NCBI RefSeq assembly: GCF_900107795.1
Contig: NZ_FNRL01000005.1
Span: 63,821 to 127,820 of the forward strand
DNA from: Chitinophaga terrae (ex Kim and Jung 2007)
GTDB lineage: Bacteria; Bacteroidota; Bacteroidia; Chitinophagales; Chitinophagaceae
DNA: 64,000 bases
Direction of reading: 5' to 3'
Part shown: in pieces, positions 33,452 to 41,926 of the stretch
Layout: every line of letters begins with the position of its first letter
Position numbering within the stretch: the stretch's first letter is position 1
Translations under genes and position numbers: made by a program
Notes under the pieces: generated by a model
Databases searched by the model: none
Told to the model about the DNA's origin: nothing
Seen by the model: only the letters and a program-made list of their open reading frames with translations

Positions 33452-34849
33452 CTATTTAAGATAAGCTGGGTTTTGTTTCATGTTCTTATTGGCCTTGGTT
33501 TCCAGGTCGGGGATCGGAAAAGCATATCCCTTATCGCCCGGTTTCATCAGCAATGCGCCATTGGTGTTGGCAGCGTCTTCGTTGCTGCGGGCAACATTCA
33601 GGTTCCTGCGGCGCAGGTCAAAAAGGCGGTGCCCTTCAAATGCGAGTTCTTTAAACCGCTCGTCGTAGATGGCATTGATCAGGGTGGTTTTATCGGCGAA
33701 GGTCTGATCCTGGTACCCGCTGATCCTTGCCGTTCTGAGTGTGTTCAGATCTTTTGCCCCGTCGGCTACCCTGTCTTTTTCTGCCAGCGCTTCCGCACGG
33801 ATCAGGTACATTTCCGCAGTTCTGAACAACTTGATATCAGCCAGGTTGGCTTCTTTTGATCCTGCATATTTTATAACGCTGTATAAAGATTTGCCAGCGC
33901 CACGGGTATCATCAAATTTCACGTAGCTGGTATAGCGAATGTCATTGTTTTTATCAAAAAGATTAAGCAATTTGAAAGACGGCGCATATAACACTATACC
34001 TCCCACATCGTTGTAACGGCTGCCTATAAGATCATCATTCCCTGATACCTGTTTTATCTTCCAGATCACTTCAGCTTCTTCCTCATCTTTCCATATTCCG
34101 GGGAATTGGGCAACTGTAGCCAGCGGAACCGCATTTATAGCTTCTGTTGCGAAGCCAATGGCCTTATCCCACTGTTTGGCATAAAGGGATACTCTTGCCT
34201 GTATAGCTGAAACCGCAGCCAACGTAATACGGCTATTATCCTTGAACCCGGCTGGTATCAGCTTTTTAGCGGCAGTAAGATCTCTTTCCATAAATGAAAT
34301 AACTTCCGCTACGCTGTTCCGGGAAGGTTTGCCGATATAGGAACTATCCATATAGGCTACGCCCATTGCCTGCGGCTCATAGGTTTCTGCATAACTACGC
34401 AAAAGTTCCAGGTGACAATAAGCCCTGAGCGCAAGCAATTCCCCATGATACTGATCACGGCTTTGCTCTTCTCCCGCTTTCACTTTAACTGTATTTACAG
34501 CTGCCAGCGCCCTGTTCAGGCGGTCAATGATGATATAGTTTTCATCAAATGATGCGGTGATAGTAGTATTGCTTGGATGGATCTGCCAGCGGTAAGTAGC
34601 CACTCCTCTTCCGGTATTATTCTCACTGGGCAAATTACATTCATCAGTTACCAGGGAAACATTGTAAATGGTATTATTGGTGATCCCATCGTATGCGCCC
34701 AGCAATCCGCCATTGAGATCGGCTACCGTTCTGAAGGCTTTGGATGGATCAATGTTATCGATAGGCGAGAGATCCAGTTTTTTAGAACAGGACATGAACG
34801 TTCCTGCAACCAGTAATAATAAGCTATATTTAATATATCGGATAGTCAT
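33452..34849 (-). CDS. susD: RagB/SusD family surface lipoprotein
   Basis: 465 residues, lipid Cys at 21 (VAGTFMSCSKKLDLSP). The N-terminal SusD region includes FRTVADLNGGLLGAYDG, TPR-like helices lie in the middle (LLALRAYCHLELLRSYAE), and the C-terminal part has RTAEMYLIRAEALAE and ERFKELAFEGHRLFDLRR. It binds the substrate and forms the lid of the SusC transporter encoded 12 bases upstream. Neighbouring peptidases rather than glycosidases imply a peptide-like polymer as ligand. Confidence 0.96.
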   Translation of the reverse strand: MTIRYIKYSLLLLVAGTFMSCSKKLDLSPIDNIDPSKAFRTVADLNGGLLGAYDGITNNTIYNVSLVTDECNLPSENNTGRGVATYRWQIHPSNTTITASFDENYIIIDRLNRALAAVNTVKVKAGEEQSRDQYHGELLALRAYCHLELLRSYAETYEPQAMGVAYMDSSYIGKPSRNSVAEVISFMERDLTAAKKLIPAGFKDNSRITLAAVSAIQARVSLYAKQWDKAIGFATEAINAVPLATVAQFPGIWKDEEEAEVIWKIKQVSGNDDLIGSRYNDVGGIVLYAPSFKLLNLFDKNNDIRYTSYVKFDDTRGAGKSLYSVIKYAGSKEANLADIKLFRTAEMYLIRAEALAEKDRVADGAKDLNTLRTARISGYQDQTFADKTTLINAIYDERFKELAFEGHRLFDLRRRNLNVARSNEDAANTNGALLMKPGDKGYAFPIPDLETKANKNMKQNPAYLK

Positions 34850-34860
34850 GACGGTTAGTT

Positions 34861-37800
34861 TTAGAAATTCACATTTAATCCAACAGTATAGGTACGGGCG
34901 CTTGGATAATCGAAACGTCCGTCGCCGTTATTCCCTTCCGGATCAAAGCTCTTCCACTTCGTCCATGTAACCAGGTTCTGTGCCTGTACAAACACCTGGA
35001 TGCCTTGTACATAATGGATACGCGACATTACCGATTTAGGGAAGATGTAACCGATATTCACGTTTCGCAGGCGCAGGTAAGAAGCATCCTGGATGTCTTT
35101 GGATGAATATCCCCTGGTAGTACCATATTTTGGCAGTATCGCATTGTCGCCAGGTTTTTTCCAGCGGTCGTAAAGCATGCGGATGGTTTGATTACTGGTA
35201 GCGAAGTTGCTGTTCTCGTTATAATAATCTTCATTCAGGTATCGCATTGCTTTGTCTGCAAATGTGAAGAAAGCATTGGCATAAATGCCTTTGTAGGAAA
35301 ATCCTGTACTGAAGCCGCCGGTGAATGGCGGAATATAGGTTCCAAATTCGGCAACGCTCATTTCAGTTTCGTTGTACTCAGTGGTTTTGTTGCCTTTACG
35401 ATCGTAATACAAGGGGTTGCCATTTTCAGGATCTACACCCGCCCATTTAGGCGCATAGTGCGAACCATAAGGCAATCCCACTCTTACGATCTGTGTAGTG
35501 CCCTGTGGAAATTCATCAGCGCCGCCCAGGTCTGTGATCACGTTCTTATTGTAGGCGAAGTTGAACCCTACGTTCCAGGTGAAGTCGCGGATCTTCAGAA
35601 CATCTGCCTGCACATCCATCTCTATACCCCTGTTGCGCATAGCGCCGGAGTTAAGCGACAGTTGATAGAACCCTGAAGTAATGGAAATCGGCTGGCTGAC
35701 AAACAGGTTATTGGTGAGTTTATTATAAACATCTGTGATCACGCGGATGCGGTTATTCCACATTGCAAGATCAAACCCAACGTTGAATTCTTTGGCATAT
35801 TCCCAATCATAGTAGGGATTACCCGGTGCAGTAGGTACAATGGCCGCATTTCCGCCGTATTGCCCTGCGCCGTAAGTGGCGAAATAAGTATATGGGTTAC
35901 CCTGGAAGAAAGGATTGGCGGAAGTACCGTAACTGGCGCGGAATCGGAGGTCTGTAATGAAATCCACAGACTCAAGAAATCCTTCTTTTTTCGCTTCCCA
36001 TCCTAAACCAACAGAATAGAAACCATGCCAGCGGTTGGCTGGTGCAACAGTCGATGATCCGTCGTACCTATAACTCAGGTTCAACGTATACTTGTCGGCA
36101 TACGTGTAGCGGCCAACGGCTATGTAACTTGCCAGCGCCGACTCTGTGCGGCCTCCTTCCAGCAAAGGACGGAAGGGAGAACCCGGATTAATTCCTGCCG
36201 GCGTGTTAGGCAAACGCCCGTCTATATCAAAACCTGTAAACTTGGAAGCGCGGTAGGTTCTCTTTACAAATTCATAAAAGGCAGAAACTTCGAAATCATG
36301 TTTATCTGCCGTTTTTGAATAGGTTAAACCTGAAGTTGAAACAAGTGAGAAGTTACTCGTTACCCCTTCCGCATAACTGCCTTTACGGCCTGTTTCTTTA
36401 TATCCGGCATACGAATCGGGGTTTACGAATCTCACAGTGGTGTTCTGACCGAAATCGAGCCCTAAACGGGTTTTAGCTACCAGGCCTTTGGCCAGGGTAT
36501 AGTTCAATGAACCGCCTATAATGCTTTTCAACTGGTCCATTTTATTGGAAATATTCTGCATGGCTTCCAGGGCGTTGCTGCCTTCCCTGTAATCCAGCAC
36601 CGGGTATTCATCTTCGTTAAAGTTCGTAACCAGCGTTCCGTCGGCAGCATAAGGATATTCATACGGCAAAGCGTAATAAACGGCAGCCAGCGGGTTATAA
36701 GCCCGGCTGGTAGCTTCTTTTTCTATGTAGTTGGATTTGGAATAAGCCAGTCCTACATTCAGGTTGGCGGTAAGCCTGCCTGCATTGAAATCGATATTAT
36801 TCTTCAGGCTATACCTTTTCAGGCCTGTTGTTCTGGCAATACCCTGCTGATCGAAATAGTTCACGGCGCTGTAAAAACGAACAAATTCATTTCCGCCGCT
36901 GGCGCTTAACTGGTGTTCCTGGAACTGTCCATGCTGCAGGAACAGTTTACGCCAGTCGGTATTATGATGAGTCAGGCTGTCGATAATCCGGTCTGCTTCC
37001 CGTTGCTCTTCAGGAGTTTTGTTCGCATATTCAGGATTCTTCTTTGAATAAGTCCATCCCGGTCCTATATCGTCCCCGCTTTCCAGGCCGATCTCTTCTT
37101 CGAACTGCATACGCTGTTCAGAATTCATCATCTGGAATTTTGGTGTGGTCATCGTAGAGAAACCGTATTGGGATTTGTAATCGACTGCTATTTTACCTGC
37201 TTTCCCTTTTTTTGTGGTGATAACTATTACACCGTTGGAGCCGCGGGAACCATACAACGCTTTGGCGCTGGCATCTTTCAGTACGTTAACGGAAGCGATG
37301 TCTGAAGGGTTGATACTCTGGAACTGGTTAGCTTCAATAGGAATACCGTCCATCACATACAATACATTGGTGCTGCCGTTCAATGTTCCGACCCCGCGGA
37401 TGGTTACATTGGCGCTGGCGCCAGGTTGTCCTGATCCTGCGGCTACCACCATTCCCGGCACCCTGCCCTGGAGTATCTGGTCGAAAGACGCCATAGGCAC
37501 CTGGGTGATCTTATCTGCCCCTACTACTCCCGCTGCGGCTACCGACTTGTTGCGCGTGTAATTCGTATAGCCGGTAACGATAACGGAGTTCAGGGTTTTA
37601 ACATCTTCCTGTAAAGCTATGTTGATAACCTGGCGGCCTCCTATAGCCACTGTCTGGCTAAGGTATCCGACCTGGGAAAACTGCAACGACTGGGTAGTTG
37701 ACGGTACGCTGAGCGAGTAAGCGCCATCAGCGCCGGTAGTGGTTCCAAGGTTAGTTCCCACTGCCCTTACCGTTACGCCGGGAAGCGGCAGGTTGGATGC

Positions 37801-38214
37801 ACCTGTCACCAATCCTTTAATGGTAATATTCTCAGCATTCTTTTCCAGTACCTCCCTGGCATAAACAACCACCAGGCCGTTGTCTTTAACGGAATAGGCC
37901 AGGTTGGTTCCTTCAAAAGCCTGTGACAGCACAGCGTCGAGCGATGCTTCTTTGGCGGCTACTGTTACTTTTTTGCTATCCGGGAGCGTTTTATCGTGAA
38001 ATACGAAACGATAAGAGGATTGATGCTCTAAAGTTTTTAACAGTTGCCTGATGCTTACTTCTTTAGCCTTCAATGTAATGGTTTCCTGGGCTAAACAGGT
38101 GGCCTGAACATGTAAGCTGAGTAAAAAAAGGAAGGCCGTCAATTTCATAGTTAGCAGCAGTTTACCGGCAGGAACAGGAAGCCCTTTCCTTGCCAGGATT
38201 ACAAGTTTTAACAT
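34861..38214 (-). CDS. susC: SusC/RagA TonB-dependent transporter with STN domain
   Basis: 1117 residues. Signal region, then an STN domain (about 45-115, TITLKAKEVSIRQLLKTLEHQSSYRFVF) of the kind that signals to FecR anti-sigma factors. It is followed by a carboxypeptidase-regulatory-like domain (GLVTGASNLPLPGVTVRAVG), the SusC plug (YVMDGIPIE...SVNVLKDASAKALYGSRGSNGVIVITT) and a ~22-strand barrel. It imports SusD-captured oligomers. A second start at residue 23 (38148) would leave a more ordinary signal peptide. FecR and ECF sigma lie just upstream. Confidence 0.96.
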   Translation of the reverse strand: MLKLVILARKGLPVPAGKLLLTMKLTAFLFLLSLHVQATCLAQETITLKAKEVSIRQLLKTLEHQSSYRFVFHDKTLPDSKKVTVAAKEASLDAVLSQAFEGTNLAYSVKDNGLVVVYAREVLEKNAENITIKGLVTGASNLPLPGVTVRAVGTNLGTTTGADGAYSLSVPSTTQSLQFSQVGYLSQTVAIGGRQVINIALQEDVKTLNSVIVTGYTNYTRNKSVAAAGVVGADKITQVPMASFDQILQGRVPGMVVAAGSGQPGASANVTIRGVGTLNGSTNVLYVMDGIPIEANQFQSINPSDIASVNVLKDASAKALYGSRGSNGVIVITTKKGKAGKIAVDYKSQYGFSTMTTPKFQMMNSEQRMQFEEEIGLESGDDIGPGWTYSKKNPEYANKTPEEQREADRIIDSLTHHNTDWRKLFLQHGQFQEHQLSASGGNEFVRFYSAVNYFDQQGIARTTGLKRYSLKNNIDFNAGRLTANLNVGLAYSKSNYIEKEATSRAYNPLAAVYYALPYEYPYAADGTLVTNFNEDEYPVLDYREGSNALEAMQNISNKMDQLKSIIGGSLNYTLAKGLVAKTRLGLDFGQNTTVRFVNPDSYAGYKETGRKGSYAEGVTSNFSLVSTSGLTYSKTADKHDFEVSAFYEFVKRTYRASKFTGFDIDGRLPNTPAGINPGSPFRPLLEGGRTESALASYIAVGRYTYADKYTLNLSYRYDGSSTVAPANRWHGFYSVGLGWEAKKEGFLESVDFITDLRFRASYGTSANPFFQGNPYTYFATYGAGQYGGNAAIVPTAPGNPYYDWEYAKEFNVGFDLAMWNNRIRVITDVYNKLTNNLFVSQPISITSGFYQLSLNSGAMRNRGIEMDVQADVLKIRDFTWNVGFNFAYNKNVITDLGGADEFPQGTTQIVRVGLPYGSHYAPKWAGVDPENGNPLYYDRKGNKTTEYNETEMSVAEFGTYIPPFTGGFSTGFSYKGIYANAFFTFADKAMRYLNEDYYNENSNFATSNQTIRMLYDRWKKPGDNAILPKYGTTRGYSSKDIQDASYLRLRNVNIGYIFPKSVMSRIHYVQGIQVFVQAQNLVTWTKWKSFDPEGNNGDGRFDYPSARTYTVGLNVNF

Positions 38215-38271
38215 ACCTTTGGTTTGGTTTAGTTAATAATTCATTCCGGATGTTTACTAGGCCAATTACAG

Positions 38272-38293
38272 GAGAGGTGTGCCAGCACCTCTC
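38272..38293 (-). other. Intercistronic hairpin between fecR and susC
   Basis: Perfect arms GAGAGGTG (38272-38279) and CACCTCTC (38286-38293) with a six-base loop. No T-run follows on either strand, so it is not a standard terminator. It may lower or delay read-through from the regulators into the transporter operon, or protect the susC mRNA end. Confidence 0.55.
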
Positions 38294-38313
38294 TTATTAT
38301 TTTGGTTGACTTT

Positions 38314-39363
38314 TTACTTACTTATAATGATCGTACTGTCTACCATTTTAAAAGTAAAAGGGTAAGACAGTTGCAACGCGTCCAATGCTTTCCAGACAGA
38401 TTCACTCTCGAACGTTCCGGAATACCTGTATTGCTTTACTTCTTCATCTGCAAACCTGATCGGTACGCCATAATACTTTCCCAGCCTGGATGCAATAGTT
38501 TCCAGCGGCTCATTTTCTATTTCCAGCCGGTTGCGTACCCAGGCTATTTCTGTAGCCTTATGGCTGACAGGATCAGCTTTTAAAGGAGAAATAGTATATG
38601 GCGTATTAAGGTTTGCAGATAGTTTTTGATTTGGTTTTAAGATAATAGGTTCCTGTTTGCTGCCTGCCAGCTGAACAGCGATCTTCCCTTTAAAAAGGGA
38701 AGCCTCGGCGGCCCGGCTGTCCGGGTAGGCGCTGATGTTGAAAATGGTTCCCAGTACCTGTACGTCCATAGCGGAGGTATGCACTTTGAAAGGAAGCGTG
38801 GCGCTCGACGAAACATCGAAGAACGCTTCTCCAGTCAGGGCAATCTGCCGGTCGGTGGTATTGAAGCCTGGCGAGAGGGTTAGGGCGCTGTTCGACCGGA
38901 GTACAACCGTTGTACCGTCGGGCAGCACCATCGATTTCCTGGGCGCCGTTCCTGAGCTGATAGTTTTTTCAGGCGCTTTTGATGAACTCGTAAGTGTTGA
39001 AGTGGTGTGATTATTAAAAAAGATGATGGTTGTTATGATGGCTCCTATTGCCACGGCCGCTGCGAGCCAGTACAGCTTCTTTGATGAAGCGGGTCCCGGC
39101 TCTTCTTCGCCGATCACCTGCTGTAAGAGATCAAACCTTTCTATTCCATCTTTCAGGTGCTGCAGTTGTTTCAGGCGGTCGCCCTGGCGGGCAGATAAAG
39201 TAATGACCAGTTGCCTGGCTTCATTAACAACCGGCGCCATTTCCGGATGTGCGGAGATCAGCGTTTCCCAATATGCAACATCAGCCGATGGATCTTCCAG
39301 GCAATATAGCTGGAATGACTCATTGCACACTAAATCTTCGACAGTAGCTGTTAGAAAATCCAT
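38314..39363 (-). CDS. FecR-family anti-sigma factor
   Basis: 349 residues. A cytoplasmic N-terminal helical part binds the sigma factor, a membrane segment lies at about 96-115 (LYWLAAAVAIGAIITTIIFF), and the periplasmic FecR domain contains SMVLPDGTTVVLRSNSALTL and GEAFFDVS. The DUF4974-type C-terminus (RNRLEIENEPLETIASRLGKYYGV) contacts the STN domain of the partner transporter. It would release or activate the ECF sigma factor when the SusC protein binds ligand. Confidence 0.95.
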   Translation of the reverse strand: MDFLTATVEDLVCNESFQLYCLEDPSADVAYWETLISAHPEMAPVVNEARQLVITLSARQGDRLKQLQHLKDGIERFDLLQQVIGEEEPGPASSKKLYWLAAAVAIGAIITTIIFFNNHTTSTLTSSSKAPEKTISSGTAPRKSMVLPDGTTVVLRSNSALTLSPGFNTTDRQIALTGEAFFDVSSSATLPFKVHTSAMDVQVLGTIFNISAYPDSRAAEASLFKGKIAVQLAGSKQEPIILKPNQKLSANLNTPYTISPLKADPVSHKATEIAWVRNRLEIENEPLETIASRLGKYYGVPIRFADEEVKQYRYSGTFESESVWKALDALQLSYPFTFKMVDSTIIISK

Positions 39364-39433
39364 GTAAGAAACGTCCTTTAAGTATACAGACGGAGTTACC
39401 TTTCGTTTTTCCTAAGAAAAAAAGAGATTTTTT

Positions 39434-39985
39434 TTATTTCAGTTGTTTCCGGAGCATTTTAATAGCGTCGTAGATGGTGTTGTAGGCGGTTTTGACCGTT
39501 TGGGATGTTTGTTGGGCGATCTGCTCGTAAGACAGTCCCTCGAAGAATTTTAGCCGGATCAGTTCTATTTGCCGGGGAGTTAAGGCCTTCATAGCTTTCT
39601 GTAACCGGAGTTTTTGTTCTTCATCCTGCTGGCCCTGGATAATGATCTCTTCATACGACAGCTCCTGGCCGAACGATTCTTCGGCCAGGTTATGGATAGC
39701 CGAATGGATCTTTTCCTGTAATATCAGCTGGTCTATCAACTGGCGTTTTAAGGCGGTAAATAGATAGGCGGTTACATTAGCAACAGGGTTCAGTTGCGGA
39801 TGTTTGTTCCATAGCTGCAGGAACAGTTGGGTGATGCAGTCTTTTACCAGTTCGTCGTTTGCGCAGATCCTGAGGCCAAACCGGAGGAGATGGGAATAGG
39901 TATTGTTATACAGGGCAAATAAAGCCTGTTTCTCCCCTTTCCTAAGTTTTTCCCAGTGCTGGCTGTTTTCCGTATCAAACGACAT
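39434..39985 (-). CDS. ECF (FecI-like) RNA polymerase sigma factor
   Basis: 183 residues. Region 2 covers LFALYNNTYSHLLRFGLRICANDELVKDCITQLFLQLW, and region 4 covers LTPRQIELIRLKFFEGLSYEQIAQQT with the helix-turn-helix. It heads the sigma/FecR/SusC/SusD/peptidase locus and should switch the locus on when its FecR partner signals polymer at the surface. Confidence 0.95.
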   Translation of the reverse strand: MSFDTENSQHWEKLRKGEKQALFALYNNTYSHLLRFGLRICANDELVKDCITQLFLQLWNKHPQLNPVANVTAYLFTALKRQLIDQLILQEKIHSAIHNLAEESFGQELSYEEIIIQGQQDEEQKLRLQKAMKALTPRQIELIRLKFFEGLSYEQIAQQTSQTVKTAYNTIYDAIKMLRKQLK

Positions 39986-40016
39986 ACGGGATAAATATAC
40001 AATTCTTTACAGGGAA

Positions 40017-40049
40017 GAAAAAGGCCGCCTCTACCAGGTAGAGACGGCC
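40017..40049 (-). terminator. Rho-independent terminator after the 40.1 kb lipoprotein gene
   Basis: Stem 40023-40035 with 40037-40049 (GGCCGCCTCTACC against GGTAGAGACGGCC, one wobble), followed on the minus strand by TTTTT. It separates the lipoprotein gene from the downstream sigma-factor gene. Confidence 0.75.
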
Positions 40050-40072
40050 CGTATAGTTTATAAACAGTCTTC

Positions 40073-40921
40073 TTAGTTCATTTTAAACTTACCGTCGGCA
40101 ACTTTTACATCATCACCGTTCATATTAACAGCAGTTCCGGAGTAAGTTCCTTCAACCTTATTCCCGTTCACAGCTGTGATCCTGATCTCTACCAAACCGC
40201 TGGAAACGCCGGCGCCTATGGTATTGTCCATACTGGACATTTTCATCCAGGAAAAAATCGTGTATACGTTGTCGGTTGTCCTGTATGTACCTGCTGCAGG
40301 TTTTCCACCGGGTGCAGGAAGCAGGAAGCCTCCCATATAAGCCAGATCATCTGTGAAGAATGAAAAGGTATAAGTATTGGGAGCGGTGCTTTTTGTCAAC
40401 TGGAACTTGGTACCGCTGTATTTTACACCGGCAATGGTTACCGACCATGAGCCGCTGACAATATCGCCGTCGCCGCCATTGCCATTACCTGGATTAGCTG
40501 GAGTGCCGGCAACGGGAACGTCCAGGGTACATGACATATCGTTAAAGGTATAAGTAAAAGGGAAAGTACCGCCTGCCTGGAAATCACCTTTTCCTGTTAA
40601 CTGCACCTTTTGGATACCTTTCTGGTAAAATACTCCTTTGGCATAGAAGAATACCCCGTTGACAGTATTGGTAGTAATAAGATAGGAGCCGGGGGATGCC
40701 ACGTTTACAGATATTTCCAGGTATGCGTCGCTATTTACTGTTCCGGTACTGAAAGTTCCTTTTACTGCTGCTGGCAGGCAGGAATTATTGTCATCTTTCA
40801 AAGTTCCTACCGCTGTTCCCAGGGAGGTATTGTTAAAACTTCCATCGTGTACCATTTTCTGATCGCAGGAGATCAACGTACAGCAGGCAAAAAACAAGCA
40901 AAGGGACAACAGATATTTCAT
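40073..40921 (-). CDS. Lipoprotein of unknown function
   Basis: 282 residues from the ATG at 40921 (MKYLLSLCLFFACCTLISC, lipid Cys); a reading 12 codons longer has a charged N-terminus and is unlikely. The protein is beta-rich with a Gly/Asn linker (NPGNGNGGDGD) near residue 160 between two domains. The first resembles small Bacteroidota surface domains around a LPAAVKGTF motif, and the second (ITAVNGNKVEGTYSGTAVNMNG) looks like a DUF6252-type beta domain, weakly. No enzyme motif seen. A perfect -7 box TATCTTTG (40955-40962) lies 34 bases upstream, without a clear -33. Confidence 0.75.
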   Translation of the reverse strand: MKYLLSLCLFFACCTLISCDQKMVHDGSFNNTSLGTAVGTLKDDNNSCLPAAVKGTFSTGTVNSDAYLEISVNVASPGSYLITTNTVNGVFFYAKGVFYQKGIQKVQLTGKGDFQAGGTFPFTYTFNDMSCTLDVPVAGTPANPGNGNGGDGDIVSGSWSVTIAGVKYSGTKFQLTKSTAPNTYTFSFFTDDLAYMGGFLLPAPGGKPAAGTYRTTDNVYTIFSWMKMSSMDNTIGAGVSSGLVEIRITAVNGNKVEGTYSGTAVNMNGDDVKVADGKFKMN

Positions 40922-40963
40922 GGGCAAAACGGGTTTACGGTCTTTGTTCCGGGGCAAAGATAA

Positions 40964-41561
40964 TCAGTTTTGGGATTGATGGTTATGAACTTTGAGTTCT
41001 TCCTGCAATATTTGCAACACTTTCTCCGGTTCTTCGATATGCGGGTAGTGCCCCGACCCTTGCATTTCTATGATCTTTGGATCAACAAAATAAGTTGGCA
41101 AAACAGCCAACTCTTCTTCGACTGAAATAATGTTATCATGTTTGCCATATATTACAATAACCGGAACTTCTGTTGACGGGGCATTGACACTGCATACCAC
41201 GACCTGCGTACACTGAAAAAGCTTTCAGCATCGGGTACATACTCATTATTATAATATTGAACGAATTCCTGCATCTTTTGCATATCCTGCCAGTAATAAT
41301 TAAAAAGCCGGGGGTTGACAGCCGCCAACTGCCATCCGCGCGCTATTTTCTCCCCGAAGGTGGCCGAAGGAGCACTAAGTATTTCCTGCAATTTCCGAAA
41401 GCGTTGTCCTGGCTGAAAAGATGGCCCTCGGGCCGCTGGCGTGAAGGCTCGTCCCAGCAAAGAAGCTCAAAACCCGCTTCCCGGTACATTTCAGTAAGTA
41501 GATGTCTTTCAGGATTTGAGTTGAGGCCCGGGCCTCCGTGGAAGAAAAGGATCTTTTGCAT
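40964..41561 (-). pseudogene. Broken alpha/beta hydrolase (proline iminopeptidase-like)
   Basis: Three frames must be joined to read one protein. MQKILFFHGGPGLNSNPER (HGGPG oxyanion motif) runs from 41561. The lid region (GEKIARGWQLAAVNPRLFNYYWQDM) is in a second frame ending near 41190. The end VPVIVIYGKHDNIISVEEE...GSGHYPHIEEP with catalytic Asp and His is in a third frame. The stretch that should hold the nucleophile serine elbow (GxSxG) is absent, so a deletion accompanies the frameshifts. The enzyme cannot be active. Confidence 0.85.
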
Positions 41562-41926
41562 ACTACAATAAAGAGTGCCTTCCCCAAGATAGTTATTAAG
41601 GACTTCTTTCAAAAACAATAGTTATAAATGGCTATTGCCCCTGGCAGCCTGTATTTTTAGTTTTGTAGCGGGAATGTAAGAACGATAAAGATCTGAAATC
41701 TAAATATGTATATAAATGGTTTAATTCTTATTTCATTGATTCACTTTACTGTTTCCAGAACTACATGAACTAAAAAAACTGCTCCCTATCATAATCAGCC
41801 GTGAGGCTGCATCATCCTGTAAAATTGATATCTGTTTAAAATTCTTCAATAACAGGGAAAACATGCGGATTGTATTTCCGTATGCCCAACCTGGTTACGC
41901 TTTAACTAACCTTTAATTTTTTCGCA
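41562..41926. other. Intergenic region without a supported gene
   Basis: About 365 bases, AT-rich. I find no open frame with recognisable sequence, no strong hairpin and no promoter meeting both consensus boxes. The promoters of the divergent pseudogene and of the FAS1/SusD-like gene should lie here. Confidence 0.5.

Noticed and set aside
31365..38214. Polysaccharide utilisation locus
   Set aside because: susCD genes are present but no glycoside hydrolase, lyase or esterase; both enzymes are beta-aspartyl peptidases.
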